Part shown: positions 8,160-15,724 of the stretch, in pieces | Layout of the letters: each line of letters opens with the position of its first letter | Position numbering within the stretch: position 1 is the stretch's first letter | From: JAUHXS01 sp965213575 | Lineage (GTDB): Bacteria; Bacteroidota; Bacteroidia; Chitinophagales; JAUHXS01 | DNA: 29,825 nucleotides | Assembly (NCBI GenBank): GCA_965213575.1 | Contig: CBDBZN010000032.1 | Coordinates: 1 to 29,825, forward strand | Reading direction: 5' to 3' | Program-made: the position numbers and the translations under genes | The notes under the pieces: generated by a model | Database searches by the model: none | What the model was told of the DNA's origin: nothing | Seen by the model: only the letters and a program-made list of their open reading frames with translations

Positions 8160-8810
8160 CTAACCTATATCTACTAATTTTTCGCGAACGGCATACATTA
8201 CGATGCCTGCGGTATTACGCACTTCCAGCTTTTTCATAATATTCTTACGGTGTGTATTGACCGTATGAGTGCTTAAGAATATTTGTTCTCCTATCTCTTG
8301 ATTAGTCAATCCTTCAGCAATTAATTTTATTATTTCAATCTCTCTATCTGAAATACAAATAGGTGCACAATTATTAATGGCGTTATTATCTTGTTGCTCT
8401 CCTATTTCTTGTTTCATAGCAATATCAATAATTCTTCCACAAAAGAATTGTTTTTTGTTGATCACGGCATTAATGGCATCAATGACTTCATTTCGGTCAC
8501 ATTCTTTTAGTAAGTAGCTGTTGACTCCATATTTCAAAGCCTGTGTAATCGTTCTTTTATTTAAATTAGGCGTGATGGCTATGATTTGTGAATGCTTATG
8601 TAAATTTTTAATGTATTGAATATCTTTTATCGAAAAAGCATAATTATCAAAATCAATGATTATTATATGCGGTGTTCGAATAGCTAAAGTGGAATGTAGT
8701 TCTATACTATTTTGTACTTCATCAACAGTAGTGACATTTCTAAATTCTTTTAAAATTGATTTTACCCCTTCTCTAATCAAGTAATGAGGATCTGCCACAA
8801 TAACATTCAT
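8160..8810 (-). CDS. LuxR/NarL-family response regulator
   Basis: A 216-aa two-domain regulator: an N-terminal receiver of about 120 residues and a C-terminal LuxR helix-turn-helix at about 148-212. In the receiver, Asp53 (IIIIDFDN) is in the phosphoacceptor position and the LLKE lysine near 109-111 is kept. The usual acidic pair near the N-terminus is reduced to one Asp (ADPH, Asp7), which may change Mg binding. The HTH reads LTNQEIGEQIFLSTHTVNTH, closely like NarL and FixJ family members. No histidine kinase is adjacent. It lies on the same strand directly upstream of the rml operon, so control of that operon is possible but is an inference from position. The ATG at 8810 is preceded at 37 bases by a good -7 box. 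Confidence 0.92.
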   Translation of the reverse strand: MNVIVADPHYLIREGVKSILKEFRNVTTVDEVQNSIELHSTLAIRTPHIIIIDFDNYAFSIKDIQYIKNLHKHSQIIAITPNLNKRTITQALKYGVNSYLLKECDRNEVIDAINAVINKKQFFCGRIIDIAMKQEIGEQQDNNAINNCAPICISDREIEIIKLIAEGLTNQEIGEQIFLSTHTVNTHRKNIMKKLEVRNTAGIVMYAVREKLVDIG

Positions 8811-8847
8811 ATCGCCAATGTTTATTTATACTGAATCTAAATAATAA

Positions 8848-8855
8848 CAAAAATA
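8848..8855 (-). promoter_or_regulatory. Candidate -7 box for the response-regulator gene
   Basis: On the minus strand the bases read TATTTTTG, a full match to the Bacteroidota -7 consensus TAnnTTTG, 37 bases before the ATG at 8810. I do not see a TTG element at the usual distance upstream, so only half of the promoter is supported. Confidence 0.4.
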
Positions 8856-9023
8856 ACTTTTCTAACTTAAAAACCATAAAAAATATACAACTTCACTAAA
8901 ATATGGTAGCCTGGTAATATACGATTCTGGCTGTTCATTCATACCTGATCTTATAAATCATATAATAATTAAAGCTGATTAGTTAAGCTTACGCTACTAT
9001 GCATAAGAATAGCCGAATCGGGA
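8856..9023. other. Intergenic, no gene seen
   Basis: The space between the response-regulator promoter and the toxin remnant has no open frame of useful length on either strand, no tRNA-like cloverleaf and no strong hairpin. Together with the toxin relic next to it, this part of the 401-base gap (8811-9211) looks like decaying sequence. Confidence 0.5.
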
Positions 9024-9192
9024 TTAGCGATAAACATCTTTACGATGATTTATTCTGCAGATCTCTATTACTTTTTATAGTCTCTGCAATCTTATATACG
9101 ATTCGGTAATCACCTACTCTAGTTCTCACAGGGTACGGTGGCCCGTGGTGGGAAGATAGGCGTTTGATTTTCTCTGTATTAATTGATAACAG
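9024..9192 (-). pseudogene. Remnant of a RelE/ParE-family toxin gene, truncated and frameshifted
   Basis: Read on the minus strand from 9192, one frame gives TEKIKRLSSHHG...VRTRVGDYRIVYKIAETIK. The RVGDYRIVYKI block is the central beta-sheet signature of RelE/ParE mRNA-interferase/gyrase-type toxins. The frame then breaks at a run of five A (plus-strand T-run 9072-9076). Dropping one A restores VIEICRINHRKDVYR followed by TAA at 9024, which is the family's C-terminal end (the HRKDVYR type). So about 57 codons of the C-terminal part survive of the usual 85-95. The N-terminus is gone: two stops stand just before codon 1 and the yetF-like gene begins 20 bases further on. No antitoxin gene remains beside it. 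It is very likely non-functional. It is too short and broken to be seen as one open frame. Confidence 0.78.
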
Positions 9193-9211
9193 TTATTAAA
9201 GTCAGGAACAC

Positions 9212-9757
9212 TTACTTACTTCTCGCAACAAACTTAAGCACAGATTTATCCAAACTTGCGTTTGGGCCATCTGCATGTAACACCGATATATCTCCCGTAG
9301 TTTCGAGAACTACAGCTAACACTTGACACATATCCGTTACGTTAGCTTCTCGCAGCTTAGCAAAGAGGTCTGCTTCAGTAACATTAGTTTTATCAAGATT
9401 ATGCCAAAAAATTTCTTCGCCTTCCATCAATAAGATAGGAGTGTTTGTCATTGCCTTTTCAAAAGTATCACTCCGCTTACGAATATTTGCAATAATAAAT
9501 TGTAAAGCTATTAATAATACCAAGCCTACTATGCCTTGTAAAACGCTCTGCTTGTCCGAAAGCATAGTAGATGCTATAAGGCTTCCGATAGCAATAGTTA
9601 TAGCAAAATCAAAGCTGCTCATTTTTGCAAAGGTTCGGAGGCCATTGACCCTGGTAATCACTATCACTGCTATATAAATTACTATGGTTGAAAAAACCGT
9701 AGCCCATATTGAATAAGAATCTCCATACAACCAGCTTAAATTATCAAAAATTTCCAT
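9212..9757 (-). CDS. YetF/DUF421-family membrane protein
   Basis: A 181-aa protein with three hydrophobic segments in the first half (about 17-36, 49-65, 70-91) followed by a soluble alpha/beta domain. The loop GLRTFAKMSSFDF at 39-51 and the following ITIAIGS match the conserved core of the DUF421/YetF family (usually G-R-x(4)-L/M-S-x-FDF). The C-terminal domain carries the YetF-type pattern around LLMEGEEIFWHNL and the strand VLAVVLETTGDISVL. YetF proteins are widespread inner-membrane proteins linked to sporulation and stress, without a settled biochemical role. It stands alone on the minus strand between the toxin remnant and the galactofuranose cluster. No promoter is clear. The family assignment is good; the function is unknown. 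Confidence 0.85.
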   Translation of the reverse strand: MEIFDNLSWLYGDSYSIWATVFSTIVIYIAVIVITRVNGLRTFAKMSSFDFAITIAIGSLIASTMLSDKQSVLQGIVGLVLLIALQFIIANIRKRSDTFEKAMTNTPILLMEGEEIFWHNLDKTNVTEADLFAKLREANVTDMCQVLAVVLETTGDISVLHADGPNASLDKSVLKFVARSK

Positions 9758-10074
9758 ATATATTTCCTAGCAATTAACATGCCATAACTAAATATAATTA
9801 TTTAGAGTCAAACACTTGTCTTAGTCTAATATATTACAATAAAGTAATTAATTAATTCGATATAAATATTTACAAATACATAATGAAAAATAAGAATTCA
9901 AACTTATTAATTCCACTTATTAGCCGAGGAATACTTCCCCATGCTGTAAATAATCCTCTACAAAATACTATTGCTATAGAGCACGTTATACTTATAAAAA
10001 TAGCCTTACATGATTTGGCACTATTTTAATTATTAAATCTACTTATTAATCTTTACCAAACATTATAATTAGCT
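9758..10074. other. 317-base gap with one short open frame
   Basis: Very AT-rich spacer between the divergent yetF-like gene and the galactofuranose cluster. It must hold promoters for both directions, but no TAnnTTTG box stands out. It contains the 48-codon frame listed separately (9883-10029). I see no hairpin with a T-tract and no RNA gene. Confidence 0.5.
9883..10029 (+). CDS. Possible small protein, 48 aa
   Basis: ATG to TAA, 48 codons, ending 45 bases before the glycosyltransferase gene. The product begins MKNKNSNLLIPLISRGILPH and continues with a mildly hydrophobic C-terminal half (IEHVILIKIALHDLALF). Its composition (Pro, His, Arg and Glu spread through the frame, no long Asn/Lys/Ile runs) is more protein-like than a random frame in such AT-rich sequence. 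There is no signal peptide, no Cys motif and no family I can name. It could be a genuine small protein, a leader peptide of the downstream cluster, or chance. Confidence 0.35.
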   Translation: MKNKNSNLLIPLISRGILPHAVNNPLQNTIAIEHVILIKIALHDLALF

Positions 10075-11265
10075 ATGAGAGAGGGGTCAAGTCAAAGATG
10101 CAAATCAGTTGAAAATATAAATAACATAATTTGCTTCTCACATTTACGCTGGGATTTTGTTTTTCAAAGGCCTCAGCATTTACTTACTAGATTTTCTAAA
10201 ACAGCTATAATTTACTACATCGAAGAGCCGATATTTGATGAAAATATCGAACAAGCCACCTACTCAATCACTAAAAAAAATGAAAATATTGTTGGCTTAG
10301 TACCTGTTTTACCAAGCGGGTTTTCAGAGACCCAGATTTCACTTGTTCAAAGATCACTGTTACAAAATTTTCTAAAAGATCAAAATATCAGAAAATATGC
10401 TTTCTGGTACTACACACCAATGGCGCTTGATTTTAGTGATGGCTTTGATCCTGAAATCATCATATATGATTGTATGGATGAACTGTCTAATTTTAAATTT
10501 GCCCCTGAGAATTTAAAAAAATTAGAAAAAGATTTATTTAATAAAGCCGATGTAGTATTTACGGGTGGATATTCCTTATACGAAGCTAAAAAAAATTATC
10601 ATTCTAATATTTATCCTTTCCCAAGTAGCATTGATAAAGAACATTTTTCCAAAGCTAGAAAAATTCACTCTAACCCTTCCGATCAAATCAATACTTCAAA
10701 TCCTGTTCTTGGGTATTTTGGTGTAATAGATGAACGATTTGATATAGAATTAATTAAAAAAATAGCTGATGCTAAGCCTAACTGGGAATTAGTAGTTATT
10801 GGCCCGGTAGTAAAAATAGACGCAGATATTTTACCTAAAAATAAGAATATCCATTATCTCGGTGCTAAAAAATATGCCGATCTTCCAAATTATATTGCCG
10901 CATGGAATATTGCATTAATACCATTTCTATTAAATGAATCTACTGAGTTTATTAGTCCCACTAAGACCCCTGAATATCTTGCAGCAGGGTTGCCGGTAAT
11001 CTCTACTCCGATCAAAGATGTAGTAGGGCTTTATGGCAATAACGAAATGGTGCATATTTGTGCTAGTGCAGCAGAATTTATTTTTGCTGCAGAAAAAGAG
11101 CTAAGCTTACCAGAAAATGCTCAAAAAGTACGTCAAGAAAAAGTTGATGAGGCCTTATCTCAAAATTCATGGGATACTACATTTAATGAAATGAAGAAAA
11201 TAATTACTGATACTTATAAACAGAAAGTTTCCTTATCAACCTCAAAAGCTGTAGCGAATGTATGA
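10075..11265 (+). CDS. GT-B glycosyltransferase (group 1 like), first gene of the galactofuranose cluster
   Basis: A 396-aa glycosyltransferase. The core starts at about residue 17 with IICFSHLRWDFVFQRPQHLL, a characteristic N-terminus of a subfamily often found beside UDP-galactopyranose mutase genes. The C-terminal Rossmann half has LGYFGVIDERFD near 217-228, VVIGPV near 241-246, and a donor-site region FISPTKTPEYLAAGLPVIST with a single acidic Glu in place of the usual EX7E pair. No membrane segment or signal peptide, so it is cytoplasmic. Its 3' end overlaps glf by 8 bases, so the two are translationally coupled. By context it may transfer galactofuranose or act just before or after that step; the donor is not proved. 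The first 16 residues are weakly conserved in character, but no other start fits better. Confidence 0.85.
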   Translation: MREGSSQRCKSVENINNIICFSHLRWDFVFQRPQHLLTRFSKTAIIYYIEEPIFDENIEQATYSITKKNENIVGLVPVLPSGFSETQISLVQRSLLQNFLKDQNIRKYAFWYYTPMALDFSDGFDPEIIIYDCMDELSNFKFAPENLKKLEKDLFNKADVVFTGGYSLYEAKKNYHSNIYPFPSSIDKEHFSKARKIHSNPSDQINTSNPVLGYFGVIDERFDIELIKKIADAKPNWELVVIGPVVKIDADILPKNKNIHYLGAKKYADLPNYIAAWNIALIPFLLNESTEFISPTKTPEYLAAGLPVISTPIKDVVGLYGNNEMVHICASAAEFIFAAEKELSLPENAQKVRQEKVDEALSQNSWDTTFNEMKKIITDTYKQKVSLSTSKAVANV

Positions 11266-12397
11266 TTATTTAATAGTGGGAGCAGGTTTTGCAGGAAGTG
11301 TGTTAGCTGAGCGACTTGCCAATGTAAGCGATAAAAAAGTATTACTTATAGATAAGCGGAATCATATAGGAGGAAACGCTTACGATTTTTATAATAATGA
11401 GGGCATTCTTGTTCACAAATATGGCCCACACATTTTTCATACCAATAGCAAGCTGGTATTTTCTTATTTATCCAAGTTTACTAAATGGAGAAACTACCAA
11501 CACAAAGTATTAGCCTGTGTAGATGGACAGAAAGTGCCTATTCCAATAAATTTAACGACTATTAACAGTTTATATGGCTTAAATCTCAGCTCATCGCAGC
11601 TTAATGATTTCTTTGCTTCAAGATCAGAAGACATTAAACAAGTTCGTAACTCTGAAGATGTAGTAGTAAAAGCGGTAGGAAGAGAGCTGTATGAAAAATT
11701 CTTCAAAGGATATACGAATAAACAGTGGGCTCTTGACCCATCTGAGCTGGACGCTTCAGTTACAGCCAGGGTACCTACGAGGAATAATAAAGATGACCGC
11801 TATTTTACCGATACTTATCAAGCCATGCCTTTACACGGCTATACCAAGATGTTTGAAAAAATGCTGGCCCATCCCAACATTCATATCATGCTGAATGCAG
11901 ATTATCAAAACCTGGCAAATGAAGTGAAGTACAAGCAGTTAATTTATACCGGCCCGATTGATCAATATTTTGACTATTGCTTTGGCAAGCTTCCGTACCG
12001 GTCTTTAAACTTTAAGTTTGAAACTTATGATCAGGAAATTTTTCAAGAAACCGGTACGATAAATTATCCTAACGATTATGATTTTACCAGGATTACAGAG
12101 TTTAAATACCTCACAAATCAACAGCATAAAAAGACTACAGTAGTTTATGAATTTCCTAAAAGTGAAGGAGATCCTTATTATCCGATACCTACTTTAGAAA
12201 ACAAGGAAATATATCAAAGATATGCTGTTTTAGCCGGCCAGTCTGACACTATTTTTGTAGGCAGGTTAGCTACTTACAAATACTACAATATGGATCAAGT
12301 GGTGGCACAAGCTTTGACTACTTTTAAGAAGATACAAGAGCAGAAAAATGTGTCTAAACAACCTGATCGATTGGCAGAATTAGATACCATCAAATAG
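11258..12397 (+). CDS. glf: UDP-galactopyranose mutase
   Basis: A flavoenzyme (379 aa) that interconverts UDP-galactopyranose and UDP-galactofuranose through a reduced-FAD covalent intermediate; it supplies the Galf donor for surface glycans. The N-terminal dinucleotide-binding motif VGAGFAGSVLAERLA is at 7-21 and the family block RNHIGGNAYDFYN follows near 37-49. KYGPHIFHTN, PIPINLTT, the KGYTNKQW segment and VGRLATYKYYNMDQV near the C-terminus are all standard UGM landmarks, including the FAD- and uridine-binding residues. Length matches bacterial Glf (370-390 aa). It starts within the preceding glycosyltransferase gene and ends 13 bases before the GH1-like gene. Galf is absent from mammals and its presence defines the type of glycan made here. 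Confidence 0.96.
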   Translation: MYDYLIVGAGFAGSVLAERLANVSDKKVLLIDKRNHIGGNAYDFYNNEGILVHKYGPHIFHTNSKLVFSYLSKFTKWRNYQHKVLACVDGQKVPIPINLTTINSLYGLNLSSSQLNDFFASRSEDIKQVRNSEDVVVKAVGRELYEKFFKGYTNKQWALDPSELDASVTARVPTRNNKDDRYFTDTYQAMPLHGYTKMFEKMLAHPNIHIMLNADYQNLANEVKYKQLIYTGPIDQYFDYCFGKLPYRSLNFKFETYDQEIFQETGTINYPNDYDFTRITEFKYLTNQQHKKTTVVYEFPKSEGDPYYPIPTLENKEIYQRYAVLAGQSDTIFVGRLATYKYYNMDQVVAQALTTFKKIQEQKNVSKQPDRLAELDTIK

Positions 12398-12410
12398 ACT
12401 TCTATAAAAT

Positions 12411-13580
12411 ATGCTAAATGAGTTCTCGAATCCTTTCAAATCCTTTTGGATGGCAGGATATGAATGTGCAGATCATTTAAATAATACCAGAAACAGAGTA
12501 GATCTCGCTAAAACCACCGGACATTTAGATAGATTAAAAAAAGATTATGAAGACTTGTCTTTATTTAATATAACTACAGTCAGAGAAGGCATTAGATGGA
12601 GTCAGGTAGAAAAAACTCCTTATAAATATGACTTCAATACAGTAAAAATGATGCTGCAATGCGCTAAATCTAGTGGTATTCAGCAAGTCTGGGATGTATG
12701 CCATTTTGGTTTTCCGGATGACCTGGACCCTCTACATCCTGATTTTACTAAACGGTTTGTCTCGCTATGTGCTGCTTTCACCCAATTTTATAAAAACACC
12801 TGTCCTGATCAAACGTTAATTGTCACTCCCATCAACGAGGTAAGTTTCTTATCCTGGTTAGGGGGAGATGTTAGAGGTACAAGCCCGTTTCGTACCGAAA
12901 GTGGCTTTCAGGTAAAGTACAAGTTAATGGAAGCTTATATACAAAGTATTTATAAAATGAAGGAGATTGATCCAACCATTCGAATACTTACTACGGAGCC
13001 ACTGGTCAATATCATTCCACCTTTACGAGCTACTAAAGAAAAGTTACAAGAAGCAGCTATGGCTCATAATAATCAATATCAAGCTGTAGATATGCTTGCC
13101 GGGCACCTAAATCCTGAACTAGGAGGATCTCCTGAATTACTCGATTTGTTAGGATTTAATTATTATTATAATAATCAATGGGCGATAGGTTTTAGTGAAA
13201 CGTTAGATTGGAAAAATAAAACAAACGATCTGCGTTGGCGCTCTTTCAGTTCCTTAATGACTGAAGCTTATGAGCGATATAAAAAGCCGGTGGTTTTAGC
13301 AGAAACTAGTCATTTTGGAGTAGAAAGGCCTTTATGGATTAAAATTATCGCCAAAGAATGTAAAAAATTATTAGAACAAAACATTCCATTATATGGCATT
13401 TGTATTTATCCTATTATTGACCGGCCTGATTGGGATCACCTCGACGTTTGGCATGCAAGTGGGGTATGGGATAAAAATAAAGAAGATCATACCATCCCAT
13501 TTACTCGCATATTAAATGAGCCTTATGCAAATGCTTTAAAGCTAGCTCAAAAAGAAGTTGAACGAGCTGTGCTAGTTTAG
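12411..13580 (+). CDS. GH1-like (clan GH-A) TIM-barrel glycosidase homologue
   Basis: A 389-aa protein resembling family 1 beta-glycosidases. The N-terminal segment FKSFWMAGYECADH is the usual GH1 opening; TTVREGIRWSQVEK near 55-68 is the barrel strand with the conserved Arg. The acid/base candidate is Glu143 in TPINEVSFLSW, and the nucleophile candidate is Glu298 in VVLAETSHFG. Tyr-rich LGFNYYYNNQW at 247-257 lies in the position where GH1 places its catalytic Tyr. It is shorter than ordinary GH1 enzymes (about 450 aa) and has no signal peptide, so it should work in the cytoplasm. Located between glf and a GT2 gene, it is more likely a biosynthetic or trimming enzyme than a nutrient-degrading one (inference). 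A synthase-like transglycosidase role is possible because both glutamates are kept. Confidence 0.82.
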   Translation: MLNEFSNPFKSFWMAGYECADHLNNTRNRVDLAKTTGHLDRLKKDYEDLSLFNITTVREGIRWSQVEKTPYKYDFNTVKMMLQCAKSSGIQQVWDVCHFGFPDDLDPLHPDFTKRFVSLCAAFTQFYKNTCPDQTLIVTPINEVSFLSWLGGDVRGTSPFRTESGFQVKYKLMEAYIQSIYKMKEIDPTIRILTTEPLVNIIPPLRATKEKLQEAAMAHNNQYQAVDMLAGHLNPELGGSPELLDLLGFNYYYNNQWAIGFSETLDWKNKTNDLRWRSFSSLMTEAYERYKKPVVLAETSHFGVERPLWIKIIAKECKKLLEQNIPLYGICIYPIIDRPDWDHLDVWHASGVWDKNKEDHTIPFTRILNEPYANALKLAQKEVERAVLV

Positions 13581-13610
13581 TTTATTTAAAATTTTATAAA
13601 AAGTTGTAAG

Positions 13611-14744
13611 GTGAAAGCAAATAACAATCTTTTCAATAAAGCACCTTCTCCTAATCCCTTAACCAGAGTATGTGTAATTGTACCGGTTAGAAACGAAGAA
13701 AATCACATTCCTAAAACGCTGGAAGCATTGTTTCATCAATTTGATGCTTTCAATAATTTATTAGATAAAAATATTTATGAAGTATTGGTTTTAGTAAACA
13801 ACTCATCAGATAAGTCTTTTACTATAGCCAATGAGTATAAAACCAGGCACTTAGATTTTCAGTTATATATTGACGAAATACAACTGCCGAAAGAGAAAGC
13901 AAATATTGGAACAATTAGGCGTTTGCTGATGGATAAAGCTTATGATCGTATAAAAAATTATAATGGAAAAGGCATTATTGCTTCAAGTGATGGCGATACG
14001 CAAGTTGATAAACAATGGATATATTCTATAATCAAAGAAATAGACAATGGCTATGATGCTGTTGGAGGGCGTATATTAACAAAAAGAACGAATAGCCAAG
14101 TTCGATTGTATCATTTACGAAATGTAACTTATCGTTGTCTATTGGCTGAAGCCGAAGCACTTTTAGACCCTTTAAATAATGATCCCTCCCCATGTCATTT
14201 TCAATTTTTTGGCGCTAATATGGCTGTCACTTGTGACGCTTATTTGCTAGCCGGAAGAATGCCGAAAGTACCTTATTTAGAAGATATGGCTTTTCATCAA
14301 GCATTGTTGCAAAAAGATGCTCAAATAAGAAGAAGTTGCAAAGTAAAAGTCTATACGTCTGATCGAATGGATGGAAGGGTGGCTGTAGGATTTTCAGAGC
14401 AACTACGGAAATGGAATGATGAAAATGAGCAACATATACCCCAACAGGTGGAGTGTGTGAATGCAGTTTTAAAGTTATTTGAACTCCGAGCCAAATTGCG
14501 CACATACTGGAAAACATTCCAAGACGTTGGTACTATTGATCCATCTGAATGGATGAGTTTATCGCATCTTTTAAAAATTAATCAGAATAATTTACAGAAT
14601 GAATTTTCACATTCATCATATTTTGGGGAGCTATGGAATAATGTCAATCGCGAAATTTTATCAGAAAATAAAAACAAACTACAACCTATAACAGAAGCAA
14701 TCGATGAATTAAGAGATTTCGTACAAATGAATAAAGCAGGTTAA
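13611..14744 (+). CDS. GT2 family glycosyltransferase
   Basis: A GT-A fold transferase (377 aa) with the usual N-terminal strand CVIVPVRNEENHIPKTLEAL at 21-40. The metal/donor motif is SSDGDTQ with Asp127 and Asp129. FFGANMAVTCDAYLLAGRMP at 199-218 and PYLEDMAFHQALL near 221-233 contain the acceptor-side catalytic ED pair (Glu224, Asp225). The last 100 residues are charged and helical with no membrane segment. The start is a GTG at 13611; no in-frame ATG lies close to the conserved strand. It follows the GH1-like gene after 30 bases and probably ends the glf transcript. The distinct C-terminal part and cluster context place it in a branch of GT2 proteins that I cannot link to a known acceptor. 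Confidence 0.86.
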   Translation: MKANNNLFNKAPSPNPLTRVCVIVPVRNEENHIPKTLEALFHQFDAFNNLLDKNIYEVLVLVNNSSDKSFTIANEYKTRHLDFQLYIDEIQLPKEKANIGTIRRLLMDKAYDRIKNYNGKGIIASSDGDTQVDKQWIYSIIKEIDNGYDAVGGRILTKRTNSQVRLYHLRNVTYRCLLAEAEALLDPLNNDPSPCHFQFFGANMAVTCDAYLLAGRMPKVPYLEDMAFHQALLQKDAQIRRSCKVKVYTSDRMDGRVAVGFSEQLRKWNDENEQHIPQQVECVNAVLKLFELRAKLRTYWKTFQDVGTIDPSEWMSLSHLLKINQNNLQNEFSHSSYFGELWNNVNREILSENKNKLQPITEAIDELRDFVQMNKAG

Positions 14745-14765
14745 TTGCTTTTCTTTCGCTGACGA

Positions 14766-14782
14766 GTTAATCAAAGATTAAC
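14766..14782. other. Short perfect dyad between convergent genes
   Basis: GTTAATC-AAA-GATTAAC, two exact 7-base arms with a three-base loop, lies 22 bases after the GT2 stop and before the converging deacetylase gene ends at 14849. It is AT-rich and has no T-run on either side, so it is at best a weak terminator. Confidence 0.3.
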
Positions 14783-14848
14783 AAGATCTGAAGTCCCCAA
14801 AGTATTTAAGTTATCCTCTATTCAATTTAATTGTATTAACTACAACTC

Positions 14849-15592
14849 TCAGCTCAAATCCTCTACAAAAACTTCTTTGCTTTTGTTAAAATGAGCTAAT
14901 ACTTCAGGAGATAATATAAATCCTTCAGGATCATCATCAATTAATAATGTTATTTGAGAACGATGGGCTTCAATAGCTTGCTTTTTAAGATTCAATACTG
15001 ATGAAATATCTACATACCATATCTTATGTTCTTTTAAAGAAGGTAAATCCTGGTCTAAACCTCTTTCCCATAACCAAATTAAATACTCTATTTTTCTTAT
15101 TTGATCATTATTTTGAATCGCTCGATTGACTATCTGCCAAGTAGCGCGATGGTCCGAGTGGGGATCTCGCCGCCACGGCAAAAAAATAGTAGTTGGTTTT
15201 TGTTGCTCTATTAATTTTTGAACGGATCTTACAGCATTCATAAAATCAGGATCGCCGGGAAACGGAAGACGGCCATCTTTCATATTTAAAAAAGTTATTT
15301 CTACTTCCTTTACACCTAAAATTTTTAATGCGTCTACAGCTTCTTTTTTTCTGGTATGAATCAGTTTTTCTGTTGGATATTTTAAAGAATTAGGATGTGA
15401 CCCACTGCCGTCTGTAGTAAAAGCTACATGTACAGGCATTTTTTCTTTTTTTAATAGTGCTATGGTACCTCCGCAACCAAGCGATTCATCATCCTGATGG
15501 GGAGCAAAAATCAATACCGAGCCTAGTTCCTCCAACTTTTTATCCTGTATGTGTTGTGCTCTATTGCAAATATCTTGTAAACTATTAAGCAT
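14849..15592 (-). CDS. PIG-L (LmbE-like) family zinc-dependent deacetylase
   Basis: A 247-aa cytoplasmic deacetylase of the family that includes PIG-L, MshB and BshB, which removes acetyl from an N-acetyl-sugar, usually a GlcNAc glycoside. The zinc site is visible: APHQDDESLGCGG at 30-42 (His32, Asp35, with Asp34 as general base) and PHSDHRATW at 144-152 (His145 and His148). HTRKKEA near 79-85 is also typical. The first motif has Gln in place of the more usual Pro (AHPDDE becomes APHQDDE), a known variant. It converges on the glf cluster. This enzyme type frequently sits with glycosyltransferases and glf, so it may act on the product made there; alternatively it could be a bacillithiol BshB, but no BshA or BshC is present. 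Confidence 0.9.
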   Translation of the reverse strand: MLNSLQDICNRAQHIQDKKLEELGSVLIFAPHQDDESLGCGGTIALLKKEKMPVHVAFTTDGSGSHPNSLKYPTEKLIHTRKKEAVDALKILGVKEVEITFLNMKDGRLPFPGDPDFMNAVRSVQKLIEQQKPTTIFLPWRRDPHSDHRATWQIVNRAIQNNDQIRKIEYLIWLWERGLDQDLPSLKEHKIWYVDISSVLNLKKQAIEAHRSQITLLIDDDPEGFILSPEVLAHFNKSKEVFVEDLS

Positions 15593-15691
15593 AATTTAAT
15601 ACTACAATAGTTGTTCCTAATTTACATGAAGCTTTTATAAAATCTTTAGTCTTCCAATTTTCAATTTTTCAGTTTTTAAATCATAAAAACG

Positions 15692-15699
15692 TACTTTTG
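15692..15699 (+). promoter_or_regulatory. Bacteroidota -7 promoter box for the SulP gene
   Basis: TACTTTTG matches the TAnnTTTG consensus perfectly and is followed by C, as in many Bacteroidota promoters. It lies 25 bases before the ATG at 15725. No TTG element is seen at the usual upstream distance. Confidence 0.55.
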
Positions 15700-15724
15700 C
15701 TCGCTGATACGATAAAAGTGCAGT

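Noticed and set aside
8811..9211. tRNA, small RNA or transposon remains in the gap
   Set aside because: No cloverleaf, no terminal inverted repeats or target-site duplication; only the toxin relic and a -7 box could be supported.
14227..14517. 96-codon minus-strand frame inside the GT2 gene
   Set aside because: The GT2 gene has all its motifs in the other strand; this frame shows no conserved pattern.
14766..14782. Intrinsic terminator for the glf cluster
   Set aside because: The stem is exact but AT-rich and without a T-tract on either strand; kept only as a dyad.
14849..15592. Bacillithiol deacetylase BshB
   Set aside because: Possible by family, but no BshA or BshC gene is nearby and the glycan context is stronger, so only the family name is given.
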